DNA of 64,000 bases from Burkholderiaceae bacterium (GTDB lineage: Bacteria; Pseudomonadota; Gammaproteobacteria; Burkholderiales; Burkholderiaceae_E): NCBI GenBank assembly GCA_024637155.1, contig JAGXFR010000034.1:1-64000 (forward strand). Direction: 5' to 3'. The position numbers were made by a program, and so were the translations under genes. Under the pieces are notes generated by a model. The model was not told where the DNA came from and ran no database searches. It saw only the letters and a list, made by a program, of their open reading frames with translations. This document shows, in pieces, positions 20,065 to 28,359 of the stretch. Numbering within the stretch: the first letter of the stretch is position 1; every line of letters starts with the position of its first letter.

Positions 20065-22344
20065 TTACACCGGCTTGAGGCGCCCCGGCGGTGGGCTGAG
20101 CACCGGCGTCTTGCCGACGAGCCCCAGCACCACCTGCAGCGCCATGGCCACCGACCCGAAGATGAACACCAGGTCGCCGAAGCTGCGCACCCAGCGCAGG
20201 TTCTGCAGGAGGGCCTGCTGCATGAAGGCCTCGCTGCGCGCGTACCACAGGCCTTCGGTGACGCTGGCGTGGGCCTGGATGATGCCGATCGGGAGCAGGC
20301 TGGTGGCGATCATCAGCACGAGCCCCGCGTTCAGGCCCCAGAAGGCGACCTTCATCAGGGCCGGGTTGAGCTGGTAGGCGGGACGGATGTAGCGCAGCAC
20401 CAGCAGCGTGAAGCCCAGCGCGAGGAAGCCGTAAACCCCGAAGAGCGCGGCATGGGCATGCACCGGCGTGGTGTTCAGACCCTGCACGTAGTAGAGCGAG
20501 ATCGGCGGGTTGATCATGAAGCCGAACACCCCGGCGCCGAGCATGTTCCAGAACGCCACCGCGACGAAGCACATCAGCGGCCAGCGCAGGTTCGCCATCC
20601 ACGGCGCGCGCTCCTTGAGGCGCCAGTTTTCCCAGGCCTCGTGGCCGAGCACGATCAGCGGCACGACTTCGAGCGCACTGAAGGTGGCGCCCACCGCCAT
20701 CACCGGCGTGGTGGTGCCGGAGAAGTAGAGGTGGTGGAAGGTGCCGGGGACGCCGCCGAGCAGGAACAGCGAGGCCGAGGCCAGGCTGGCGGTGGTGGCC
20801 ATGCGCGCGGACACCAGCCCGAGCGTCGAGAAGATGAAGGCCAGTGCGGTGGTGGCGAAGACCTCGAAGAAGCCCTCGACCCACAGGTGCACGACCCACC
20901 AGCGCCAGTACTCCATCACCGAGAGGTGCGTGCGCTCGCCGTAGAAGAAGCCGGCGCCGTAGAAGAGGCCGATCGCCACCACCGAGGCGGTGAGCAGCGC
21001 CAGCAGGTTCTTGTCGCCGCCCGGCTTGCGCAGGGCCGGTACGATGCCGCGCAGCATCAGGCAGAGCCACAGCAGGATGCCGGTGAACTTGCCGATCTGC
21101 CAGATGCGGCCCAGTTCGATGTACTCGTAGCCCTGGTGACCCAGCCAGAAGCTGAGTTCGGCCGGCAGCTTGTGCGCGATCGCCAGGTAGTTGCCCGTGA
21201 AGGAGCCGACCACCACCGCGACGAGCGCCCAGAACAGGATGTCGACGCCGAGCTTCTGGAATTTCGGATCCTTGCCGCCGTGAATCAGCGGCGCGAGGAA
21301 CAGGCCCGCGGCGAGAAAGCCGGTGGCGATCCAGAACAGCGCCGCCTGAATGTGCCAGGTGCGCACCAGCGAGTAGGGGAACCACTGCGAGACGTCGATG
21401 CCGTAGAAGTGCTGACCCTCGATCGTGTAGTGCGCGGTGAAGCCGCCGATGAAGACCTGAAAGACGAAGAGCGCGACCACCAGGAACAGGTACTTGCCCA
21501 GCGCGCGCTGCGAGGGGGTGAGCGCGAAGGTGCTCAGCGGATCCTGCGCGGGCGCGGCGGGTTCGTCGTCTTCCTGCCGGCGCAGGAAGGCCCAGCCCCA
21601 GATCAGCCCGCCCAGCCCGGCGAGCAGCAGCACCACGCTGGCCACCGACCAGAGGATGTTCTCGCCGGTCGGGACGTTGCCGATCAGCGGCTCATGCGGC
21701 CAGTTGTTGGTGTAGGTGGCGTTCGTGCCCGGGCGCTCGGTGGCCGCCACCCATGCGGTCCAGTTGAAGAAGTGGGTGAGTTTCACGCGCCGTTCGGCGC
21801 TCGGCAGCGTGTTCTCCTTCATTGCGAAGCTCTGGCGACTCTTCTGCAGTTCGGGCGCGTCGGAGAAGAGGCGCTCGTAGTAGGCGGCGGTGTTGGCCAT
21901 CGCCTGCGCGCGTCGCGTCGAGACGGTGAGCGTGCCGGTGGCCGGGTCCGTGCGATTGGTGCGGTACTCGGCGCGCAGCTGCTCACGCAGCCCGCCTTGC
22001 GTGATGGCGGAAAGCGCGGCGTAGGGCTGCTGATGCTGCTCCTGCGCGGCCAGATCGAGCCACGCCACCAGTTCGCGGTGCAGCCAGTCGGCGGTCCAGT
22101 CGGGCGCCTGGTAGGCCCCGTGACCGAGAATCGAGCCGAGCTGCATGCCGCCGACCGACTGCCAGGCGGTCTGGCCGTCGAGGATGTCGTCGTGGGTGAA
22201 CAGCACCTTGCCGTCGGGGGTGACGACCTGCGCCGGGATCGGCGGTGCCTCCCGGTAGATCTCGGCGCCGTAGTAGCCCAGCAGCGAGAAGGTGACCGCC
22301 AGCACGGCGATCAGGGTGAACCAGAGCTTGCGATAGGAGCCCAT
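20065..22344 (-). CDS. norB: quinol-dependent nitric oxide reductase (qNOR)
   Basis: The 759-residue single-subunit enzyme reduces NO to N2O using quinol. The N-terminal region (1-220) corresponds to the NorC-like domain fused in qNORs but lacks a CxxCH haem site, as expected for the quinol type. The haem-copper-oxidase-like core has about 14 helices with conserved histidines in RTWHIQAALFW, HLWVEGFFEVF and GTFHHLYFSG, and glutamates typical of NO reductases. It is 28 bases downstream of norA and shares its NO-inducible promoter. A role in NO detoxification is more likely than full denitrification, because no other denitrification genes are present here. Confidence 0.95.
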   Translation of the reverse strand: MGSYRKLWFTLIAVLAVTFSLLGYYGAEIYREAPPIPAQVVTPDGKVLFTHDDILDGQTAWQSVGGMQLGSILGHGAYQAPDWTADWLHRELVAWLDLAAQEQHQQPYAALSAITQGGLREQLRAEYRTNRTDPATGTLTVSTRRAQAMANTAAYYERLFSDAPELQKSRQSFAMKENTLPSAERRVKLTHFFNWTAWVAATERPGTNATYTNNWPHEPLIGNVPTGENILWSVASVVLLLAGLGGLIWGWAFLRRQEDDEPAAPAQDPLSTFALTPSQRALGKYLFLVVALFVFQVFIGGFTAHYTIEGQHFYGIDVSQWFPYSLVRTWHIQAALFWIATGFLAAGLFLAPLIHGGKDPKFQKLGVDILFWALVAVVVGSFTGNYLAIAHKLPAELSFWLGHQGYEYIELGRIWQIGKFTGILLWLCLMLRGIVPALRKPGGDKNLLALLTASVVAIGLFYGAGFFYGERTHLSVMEYWRWWVVHLWVEGFFEVFATTALAFIFSTLGLVSARMATTASLASASLFLLGGVPGTFHHLYFSGTTTPVMAVGATFSALEVVPLIVLGHEAWENWRLKERAPWMANLRWPLMCFVAVAFWNMLGAGVFGFMINPPISLYYVQGLNTTPVHAHAALFGVYGFLALGFTLLVLRYIRPAYQLNPALMKVAFWGLNAGLVLMIATSLLPIGIIQAHASVTEGLWYARSEAFMQQALLQNLRWVRSFGDLVFIFGSVAMALQVVLGLVGKTPVLSPPPGRLKPV

Positions 22345-22372
22345 GGGGGATCTCTCGTCGTTGTTGTTTCGA

Positions 22373-23047
22373 TCAGGCGTGCGCCGGCGCCGACGCATTC
22401 GCGAACAGGATGTTGTTCTCCAGATGGATGTGTTCCATCAGGTCTTCGCGCAGGGTGCGCAGGCCCGTATAGAGCGCCGTCCAGGTGTTGCAGGCCTCCG
22501 GCGGCAGGGTCAGGTTATTGGTGAGTTCGGCGAGCCGCTCGAGCGCCTCGCCGTGCTGGTCGTGCTCCATGCGCATCACCGAGATGGGGCCGAAGGCCAT
22601 CGCGCCGCGCCCGGCGGCGAGCAGCGGAAAGAGCACCTGTTCTTCCTTCTGCATGTGGCTTTCCATGTTCTCGAGCATCACGAGAAGATGCGCTGCGAGG
22701 CCGCGCGGGCATTCGGGCTTCGCGCCGTGGACCTGCTCGACCCGCTCGGCGAGCCGCAGCAGTTCGGGCAGTTGCTCGCGATGCACGTCGTGATAGCGCG
22801 ACAGGATGTGGTCGATCAGCTCGCCGGCGGGGGCGGCTGCCCAATCCCGGCCCGCCGGTTGGCCCGCGGCGGTGAGCGCGTGCAGGCGCGCGGCGATCGC
22901 ATCGGCGTCGAGTTCCTTGACCGTGGCCGCGGCGCGCAGGCTGACGTGACCGCCGCAGCAGAAGTCGAGCCCGTAGTCGTGAAAGACGCGCGTGGCGCCA
23001 GGGATGGTGCTGGCGAGGTCGCCGAGTGGCTGGTCGAGCAGGTTCAT
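22373..23047 (-). CDS. norA: di-iron NO-responsive protein NorA / iron-sulfur cluster repair protein (RIC, YtfE family)
   Basis: The 224-residue protein begins with the ScdA N-terminal domain (GATRVFHDYGLDFCCGGHVSL, the CC motif at about 31-32). A hemerythrin-like helical domain follows, with histidines in LIDHILSRYHDVHRE, MESHMQKEEQVLFP, MRMEHDQHGEALER and LMEHIHLENNILF that would hold two irons. Family members bind NO or repair NO-damaged iron centres. The ATG at 23047 has GGAG upstream. The pairing norA-norB with divergent norR matches the arrangement described in Ralstonia eutropha. Confidence 0.93.
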   Translation of the reverse strand: MNLLDQPLGDLASTIPGATRVFHDYGLDFCCGGHVSLRAAATVKELDADAIAARLHALTAAGQPAGRDWAAAPAGELIDHILSRYHDVHREQLPELLRLAERVEQVHGAKPECPRGLAAHLLVMLENMESHMQKEEQVLFPLLAAGRGAMAFGPISVMRMEHDQHGEALERLAELTNNLTLPPEACNTWTALYTGLRTLREDLMEHIHLENNILFANASAPAHA

Positions 23048-23083
23048 GGTGTACTCCGTAGTTGGGGTGGATAGGAGAACCAT

Positions 23084-23099
23084 TGCGAAAATCGTGCCA
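23084..23099 (-). promoter_or_regulatory. sigma-54 promoter of norA-norB
   Basis: The minus strand reads TGGCACGATTTTCGCA, with GG and GC separated by exactly ten bases, the -24/-12 pattern of sigma-54 promoters (one change from the TTGCA half). It lies 37 bp upstream of the norA start codon and downstream of three NorR-type sites, as required for enhancer-dependent activation. Confidence 0.82.
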
Positions 23100-23138
23100 G
23101 GCAAACACACAGCGAAATCAAGGGTGTAGGATTCGCAT

Positions 23139-23151
23139 AGTCATAAGTACC
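23139..23151. promoter_or_regulatory. NorR binding site A (AGT-N7-ACC)
   Basis: AGT-CATAAGT-ACC departs at one base from the GGT-N7-ACC consensus described for Ralstonia NorR. Its centre is about 72 bp upstream of the expected norA transcription start, a normal enhancer distance. Confidence 0.6.
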
Positions 23152-23163
23152 TTGTTGAAATAG

Positions 23164-23176
23164 GGTAAGAAACACC
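23164..23176. promoter_or_regulatory. NorR binding site B (GGT-N7-ACC)
   Basis: GGT-AAGAAAC-ACC matches the Ralstonia NorR consensus exactly. Its centre is 25 bp from site A. Confidence 0.75.
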
Positions 23177-23182
23177 GTAAAG

Positions 23183-23195
23183 GGTATTTAGTACC
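23183..23195. promoter_or_regulatory. NorR binding site C (GGT-N7-ACC), abutting the norR start
   Basis: GGT-ATTTAGT-ACC matches the consensus and is nearly a full palindrome. Its last base is directly followed by the GTG start of norR. NorR bound here would cover the 5' end of its own gene, so autoregulation is likely. Confidence 0.75.
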
Positions 23196-24746
23196 GTGAT
23201 CGAACTGCCCCTGGAAGCCGCCGTTCTGGCGGATCTGCTCGAGGACCTGCCGCAGGCCGTGCGCCTGCAGCGGCTGGCGGCGCGCCTGCGCGCCTACTTC
23301 CGCTGCGGCGCGGTCGCCGTGCTGCATCTGGAAGGGGATCATCTGCGGCCGGTGGCGGTCGACGGGCTGGTGCGCGACGCGCTGGGCCGCCGCTTCGCCG
23401 TGAGCGAGCACCCGCGCCTGGCGGCGATCCTGGCGCGCCGCGGGGCGACCCGCTTCCACCACGACAGCAACCTGCCCGACCCGTACGACGGGCTGATCGA
23501 CGAGCACGCCGGCGAGCCGCTGCCGGTGCACGACTGCATGGGCACGAGCCTGCATATCGAGGGCAAGCTCTGGGGCGTGCTGACGCTCGACGCCTTGCAG
23601 GTGGGCACCTTCGACGAGGACTCGCAGGCGGACCTGGACCGGCTGATCCTCGTGATCGAGGCGGCCATCCGCACTACCCGGCTCGAGGCCGAGATCCGCG
23701 CGCTGCGCCTGACCCGCGGCGACGCGCCCGAGGGCGGCGCCACGAGCGAAGACAGCGAAATCCTCGGGCAGAGCGACGCGATCGCGCGGCTGCTCCACGA
23801 ACTTGTCGTGGTGGCGGATTCCGAGCTGCCGGTGCTGCTGCTCGGCGAAACCGGCGTCGGCAAGGAACTCTTCGCGCGCCGGCTGCATCGCCTCTCCCGG
23901 CGGCGCACCAAGCCGCTGGTGCACGTGAACTGCGCCGCGCTGCCCGAGTCGCTCGCCGAAAGCGAGCTGTTCGGGCACGCCAAGGGCGCCTTCTCGGGTG
24001 CGGTCAGCGCGCGGCCGGGCCGCTTCGAGGCGGCCGACGGAGGCACGCTGTTTCTCGACGAAGTCGGCGAACTGCCGCTGTCGGTCCAGGCCAAACTGCT
24101 GCGCACCCTGCAAAACGGCGAGATCCAGCGCCTGGGCGCCGACCAACCGCTGCACGTCGATGTGCGCATCATCGCAGCCACCAACCGCGCGCTGCGCGAC
24201 CTGGTGCACGACGGGTTGTTCCGGGCCGACCTCTATCACCGGCTGTCGGTCTATCCGATTCCGATTCCGCCGCTGCGCGAGCGCGGCAACGACGTGCTGC
24301 TGCTCGCCGGACGTTTCCTCGAACTCAACCGCGCGCGGCTCGGACTGCGCAGCCTGCGTCTCTCGCCGAGTGGGCAGGCGGCGCTGCGCCGCTACGCCTG
24401 GCCGGGGAACGTGCGCGAACTCGAGCACGTGATCAGCCGTGCGGCGCTGAAGGCGATGAGCCGGGGCGTGAACCGCAACGACATCGTCACGCTGGAAACC
24501 GACCTGCTCGATCTGGACGACGGGGAACCCACGACGTCCCGCCCGATCGACCGGGACCCGGCGCCGGAAGCGCTGGTTGGGGCCACCACCGGGACCCTGC
24601 GCGAGGCGGTCGACGAAACCCAGCGCCAGTTGATTCGTCGTACCCTCGCGACGCACGCCGGCAACTGGGCGCGCTGCGCGCACGAGCTCGACCTGGATCC
24701 CAGCAACCTGCACAAGCTGGCGCGCCGGCTGGGCCTCAAGGAGTAG
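23196..24746 (+). CDS. norR: NO-responsive sigma-54 activator NorR
   Basis: The 516-residue protein has an N-terminal GAF domain (about 20-165) with the residues used for non-haem iron and NO sensing in E. coli NorR: R74, D98, H112, C114 and D132. The AAA+ domain carries Walker A GETGVGKE (217-224), FLDEV Walker B, and the sigma-54 contact loop reading GAFSGA (264-269) where GAFTGA is usual. A Fis-type helix-turn-helix forms the C-terminus (NWARCAHELDLDPSNLHKLA). It is divergent from norA-norB and activates them when NO binds the GAF iron. The GTG start lacks a strong ribosome site. Confidence 0.95.
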   Translation: MIELPLEAAVLADLLEDLPQAVRLQRLAARLRAYFRCGAVAVLHLEGDHLRPVAVDGLVRDALGRRFAVSEHPRLAAILARRGATRFHHDSNLPDPYDGLIDEHAGEPLPVHDCMGTSLHIEGKLWGVLTLDALQVGTFDEDSQADLDRLILVIEAAIRTTRLEAEIRALRLTRGDAPEGGATSEDSEILGQSDAIARLLHELVVVADSELPVLLLGETGVGKELFARRLHRLSRRRTKPLVHVNCAALPESLAESELFGHAKGAFSGAVSARPGRFEAADGGTLFLDEVGELPLSVQAKLLRTLQNGEIQRLGADQPLHVDVRIIAATNRALRDLVHDGLFRADLYHRLSVYPIPIPPLRERGNDVLLLAGRFLELNRARLGLRSLRLSPSGQAALRRYAWPGNVRELEHVISRAALKAMSRGVNRNDIVTLETDLLDLDDGEPTTSRPIDRDPAPEALVGATTGTLREAVDETQRQLIRRTLATHAGNWARCAHELDLDPSNLHKLARRLGLKE

Positions 24747-24766
24747 TCGCCAGCACGACCGCCCCG

Positions 24767-25966
24767 ATGATCTTCCCGCCCGACACCCCCCCGGAAGCGC
24801 GCCTGCTGCTGCTCGGTCGCGGCCTGCGCGCCTTCGTCGACGGCTATGTCGCCGTGCTGCTGCCCGCCTACCTGCTGGCGCTGGGCTTCGGCACCTGGGA
24901 GGTCGGGCTGCTGAGCACCGTGACGCTGCTCGGCTCGGCGCTCGCGACGCTCGCCGTCGGGACCTGGGGGCACCGCTTCCACCACCGAGCGATGCTGCTC
25001 GCCGCGGCCGGGTTGATGGCGTTCACCGGACTCGCCTTCGCCGGCTCTTCGGCATTCTGGCCGCTCTTCCTGGTGGCGCTGGTCGGCACGCTCAACCCCA
25101 GTTCGGGCGACGTCAGCGTGTTCCTGCCGCTGGAGCATGCGCGTCTGGCGGTGGCGGCGGAAGGCCCGGCCCGCGTCACGCTCTTCGCCCGCTACAGCCT
25201 GATCGGCGCGCTGTGTGCGGCCATCGGTGCGCTGGCTGCCGCGGTGCCGGACGGCCTGGCCGGCTGGGGCATCGTGCGCCTGGACGCGCTGCGGGGGATG
25301 TTCGTGGCCTACGGGGTGGTCGGCCTCGGCGTCCTGCTCCTGTACCGCAGACTGCCCAAGGCGACGGCGGTTCCCGAAAAGCCCCCGGCGCCGCTCGGCC
25401 CGTCGCGCGGGATCGTGCTGCGGCTCGCCGCGCTGTTTTCGGTGGATGCCTTCGCGGGCGGCCTGGTCGTCAACTCGCTGCTGGCGCTGTGGCTCTTCGA
25501 GCGTTTCGGCCTGTCGCTGGCCGCGGCCGGGGCGTTCTTCTTCTGGGCCGGGCTGCTCAGCGCCACCTCGCAGCTGGTCGCGCCATGGGTCGCCCGACAC
25601 ATCGGGCTGCTCAACACGATGGTGTTCACCCACATCCCCTCGAGTCTGTGCCTGATCGGGGCGGCCTTCGCGCCGACCCTGCCGCTGGCGCTCGGCCTGC
25701 TGTTCATGCGCAGCGCGCTGTCCCAGATGGATGTGCCGACGCGCTCCGCCTACGTGATGGCGGTGGTCACGCCTCCCGAGCGTCCCGCGGCGGCGAGCTT
25801 CACGGCCGTGCCGCGCAGCCTCGCCAGCGCGCTGAGTCCGTCGCTCGGCGGAGCGCTGTTCGCGGCCGGCTGGCTGGGGGCGCCGCTAATCGCCTGCGGC
25901 GTGCTGAAGATCGCCTACGATCTCGCGCTGCTCTATGCGTTCCGTCGGACCTCGCTCGATCCCTGA
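24767..25966 (+). CDS. MFS transporter
   Basis: The 399-residue protein has 12 predicted transmembrane helices in two six-helix halves separated by a short charged loop around PKATAVPEKPPAPLGPSRG. The first cytoplasmic loop (GTWGHRFHHRAM) is a degenerate form of the MFS loop motif. The substrate is unknown. It begins 20 bp after norR on the same strand, so it may be cotranscribed with it, but no role in NO physiology can be inferred. Confidence 0.85.
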   Translation: MIFPPDTPPEARLLLLGRGLRAFVDGYVAVLLPAYLLALGFGTWEVGLLSTVTLLGSALATLAVGTWGHRFHHRAMLLAAAGLMAFTGLAFAGSSAFWPLFLVALVGTLNPSSGDVSVFLPLEHARLAVAAEGPARVTLFARYSLIGALCAAIGALAAAVPDGLAGWGIVRLDALRGMFVAYGVVGLGVLLLYRRLPKATAVPEKPPAPLGPSRGIVLRLAALFSVDAFAGGLVVNSLLALWLFERFGLSLAAAGAFFFWAGLLSATSQLVAPWVARHIGLLNTMVFTHIPSSLCLIGAAFAPTLPLALGLLFMRSALSQMDVPTRSAYVMAVVTPPERPAAASFTAVPRSLASALSPSLGGALFAAGWLGAPLIACGVLKIAYDLALLYAFRRTSLDP

Positions 25967-26102
25967 TGGGTGTGCACGCATGAGGGGCGCGCGCAGCGCT
26001 GGCGGGTGGGCGCACCGGACTCCGGCCGCCGGCCTGAACTAAAATGGCGGACGCAGGCGGGCACACCCGTGCGCGCCGCGTGGAAACAGGCACTTGAGAG
26101 CG

Positions 26103-27230
26103 ATGCAGACTGGGATTCCCTGCCTGTTCATGCGCGGCGGCACGTCGCGCGGACCCTATTTCCGCGCCGCCGACCTGCCGGCGGATCGCGCGACGCTCGC
26201 GCGCGTGCTGCTGCGCGCGCTGGGCTCGGGGCACCCGCTGCAGATCGACGGTGTGGGCGGCGGCGCGTCGGTCACGAGCAAGGTCGCGATGCTCTCGAGC
26301 TCGGCGCATCCGCAGGCGGACGTCGACTATTTCTTCGCGCAGGTCGGTGACACGGCGGTGGACTTCGGTCCGACCTGCGGCAACATCCTCGCCGGGGTGG
26401 GCCCCGCGGCGATCGAGATGGGGCTGGTGGCGCCGCGCGAAGGCGTGACGATCGTGCGCATCCACAGCGTCAACACGGGGGCGCTGGTGAGCGCGTCCGT
26501 GCGCACCGCAGCGGGCGCGGTGGTCTACGACGGCGAAGCCCGCATCGATGGTGTTCCCGGGACCGCGGCGCCGATCCTGCTCGAGTTCATGGACGTCATC
26601 GGCTCGCAGGGCGGGATGCTCTTTCCCACGGGGCGCAGCCGCGAGGAGATCGACGGCATCGAGGTCAGTTGCGTCGACGTCGCGGTGCCGATGATGATTG
26701 CGCGTGCGGCCGACTTCGGGTTCTCGGGCTACGAGTCGCCGGCCGAGCTGGATGCAAACCGCGCGTTCTACGCGCGCATGGAGCCGATGCGCCGCGAGGC
26801 CGGGCGGCGGATGGGGCTCGGTGACGTCGCCGGACGGGTGATCCCGCGCGTCGCGCTGCTGGCGCCGCCGCGCACCGGCGGCACCGTGACGTCGCGCTAC
26901 TTCGTGCCGCAGAATTGCCACCCCAGCCACGCGGTGACCGGCGCAATCTGCGTCGGTGCCTGCGTGCTTGCTCCCGATACGGTGGCGGCGACGGTGGCTG
27001 AGCCGGATCGTGCCGTGAATCCGGTTCCCATCCGGATCGAGCACCCGTCGGGGCAGATCGACGTCGCGATGACCTGCGCTGCGCACGATGACGGCTTCGT
27101 GCTCACGCGGGCCGGCGTATTGCGCACCGCGCGCCTGCTGATGGCCGGCGAGCTCTTCGTGCCTGGCGCCGTCTGGACGCGCTCGCAGGCGGCAGGCGCG
27201 CAGTCGCAGCGCGAGGAGACGGGCGCATGA
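26103..27230 (+). CDS. PrpF/GalD-family isomerase (4-oxalomesaconate tautomerase-like)
   Basis: The 375-residue protein has the typical start GIPCLFMRGGTSRGPYFRA and further PrpF-family signatures (GVGGGASVTSKVAML, DFGPTCGNILAGVGP, HPSHAVTGA). Members are cofactor-free isomerases of unsaturated tricarboxylates: 2-methylaconitate isomerase (PrpF) or 4-oxalomesaconate tautomerase (GalD). Without prp or gallate genes around, the substrate remains open. The ATG at 26103 is preferred over a TTG nine bases earlier. Its stop codon overlaps the next start (ATGA), so the two genes are translationally coupled. Confidence 0.9.
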   Translation: MQTGIPCLFMRGGTSRGPYFRAADLPADRATLARVLLRALGSGHPLQIDGVGGGASVTSKVAMLSSSAHPQADVDYFFAQVGDTAVDFGPTCGNILAGVGPAAIEMGLVAPREGVTIVRIHSVNTGALVSASVRTAAGAVVYDGEARIDGVPGTAAPILLEFMDVIGSQGGMLFPTGRSREEIDGIEVSCVDVAVPMMIARAADFGFSGYESPAELDANRAFYARMEPMRREAGRRMGLGDVAGRVIPRVALLAPPRTGGTVTSRYFVPQNCHPSHAVTGAICVGACVLAPDTVAATVAEPDRAVNPVPIRIEHPSGQIDVAMTCAAHDDGFVLTRAGVLRTARLLMAGELFVPGAVWTRSQAAGAQSQREETGA

Positions 27231-28336
27231 ATGGATGGTGGACCGATCGGGCGATGCTGACCGGGTTCGCCCGTTCCGTCGCGATTGCCGTGCCCGCCGC
27301 GCTGCTGTGCGTCTGGATCAATACGCCGCTGCCGTGGCTGATCGGCCCGTTGTTTGCGATCGGAACGCTGAGCGCGGCCGGCGTGCGCCTCGTCTGTCCG
27401 GTGGCGATCCGCAGCGCCGGAATCTGGGCGATCGGCACCGCGCTGGGGCTGTACTTCACGCCGTCAGTGGTCGGCCAGATCGCGGGCTACGGCTGGGCGG
27501 TCGTCGTGGCGATCAGTTACGCACTGCTGCTCGGACTGGCCTTTGCCTGGGCGCTGCGCCGCTGGGCCGGGCTCGACCCGGCGACCGCCTTTTTCGCCGG
27601 GTCGATCGGCGGCGCTTCCGAAATGGCGGTGCAGGGCGAGCGCCACGGCGGTCACGTCGGGATGATCGCCGCGGCGCACAGCATGCGCGTGGTGATGGTC
27701 GTCTCCACGCTGCCCTTCATCTACAAGTGGCTGGACCTCCAGGGAAGCGACGCGTACATCCCGGGGCGGCTCGACGTCAGCTACCCGGGACTGGCGCTGC
27801 TGGTGGTGGCGACCTGCGCGGGCGCCTTCGTGCTCAAGCGCATCGGTTCGCCCAACGCCTGGGTGCTCGGCCCCCTGTTGGTCGCCGGGGTGTTGACCGC
27901 GGCCGAAGCGGCCCCGACCGCCCTGCCCGGCTGGGTCGTCAGCGTCGGGCAGATCTTCATCGGCATTTCGCTGGGATCGCGCTTCGACCGGAGCTTTGCC
28001 GCGCGGGCCCCGCGGCTCTTTGCCGTGATGGCCGTGACGACGGCCGCCGGGATCGCGGTGTCGGCGGGCTTCGGCTATCTGCTCGGGAGCGCCGCCGGCA
28101 TCCCACCGGCCACGATGATCCTGGGGACCAGCCCCGGCGGAATCGCCGAGATGAGCCTCACGGCCAAGGTGCTGCGGCTCGGCGTGCCGGTGGTGACCAC
28201 GTTCCACGTGTTGCGCCTCGCGGTGCTGGTGATCTCCGCGGGGACCGTCTACCGGTGGCTCGCGCGCCGCTCCGGGTGGCCGCTGCCCGACGAAGATGCG
28301 CCCGGCGGGTCGGCGGGCAAGTCGCCCGGCCGCTGA
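27227..28336 (+). CDS. AbrB-family integral membrane protein, putative transporter
   Basis: The 369-residue protein has about 10 hydrophobic helices in two similar halves; each half carries a helix pair around a Gly-rich turn (FAGSIGGASEMAVQGE near 125, LGTSPGGIAEMSLTAK near 307). This duplicated motif marks the AbrB (formerly ammonia monooxygenase-like) membrane family and is unrelated to the DNA-binding AbrB. Transport is suspected for the family but not firmly shown. Translational coupling to a PrpF-type isomerase suggests uptake of a related tricarboxylate, or its export. Confidence 0.85.
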   Translation: MNGWWTDRAMLTGFARSVAIAVPAALLCVWINTPLPWLIGPLFAIGTLSAAGVRLVCPVAIRSAGIWAIGTALGLYFTPSVVGQIAGYGWAVVVAISYALLLGLAFAWALRRWAGLDPATAFFAGSIGGASEMAVQGERHGGHVGMIAAAHSMRVVMVVSTLPFIYKWLDLQGSDAYIPGRLDVSYPGLALLVVATCAGAFVLKRIGSPNAWVLGPLLVAGVLTAAEAAPTALPGWVVSVGQIFIGISLGSRFDRSFAARAPRLFAVMAVTTAAGIAVSAGFGYLLGSAAGIPPATMILGTSPGGIAEMSLTAKVLRLGVPVVTTFHVLRLAVLVISAGTVYRWLARRSGWPLPDEDAPGGSAGKSPGR

Positions 28337-28359
28337 CACGGCAGGCGAATCGCGCGCGC

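Noticed and set aside
20269-22524. 751-codon open frame antisense to norB
   Set aside because: Composition is that of a GC-rich antisense shadow (Gln/His/Arg/Glu repeats), with no domain; norB on the other strand is certain.
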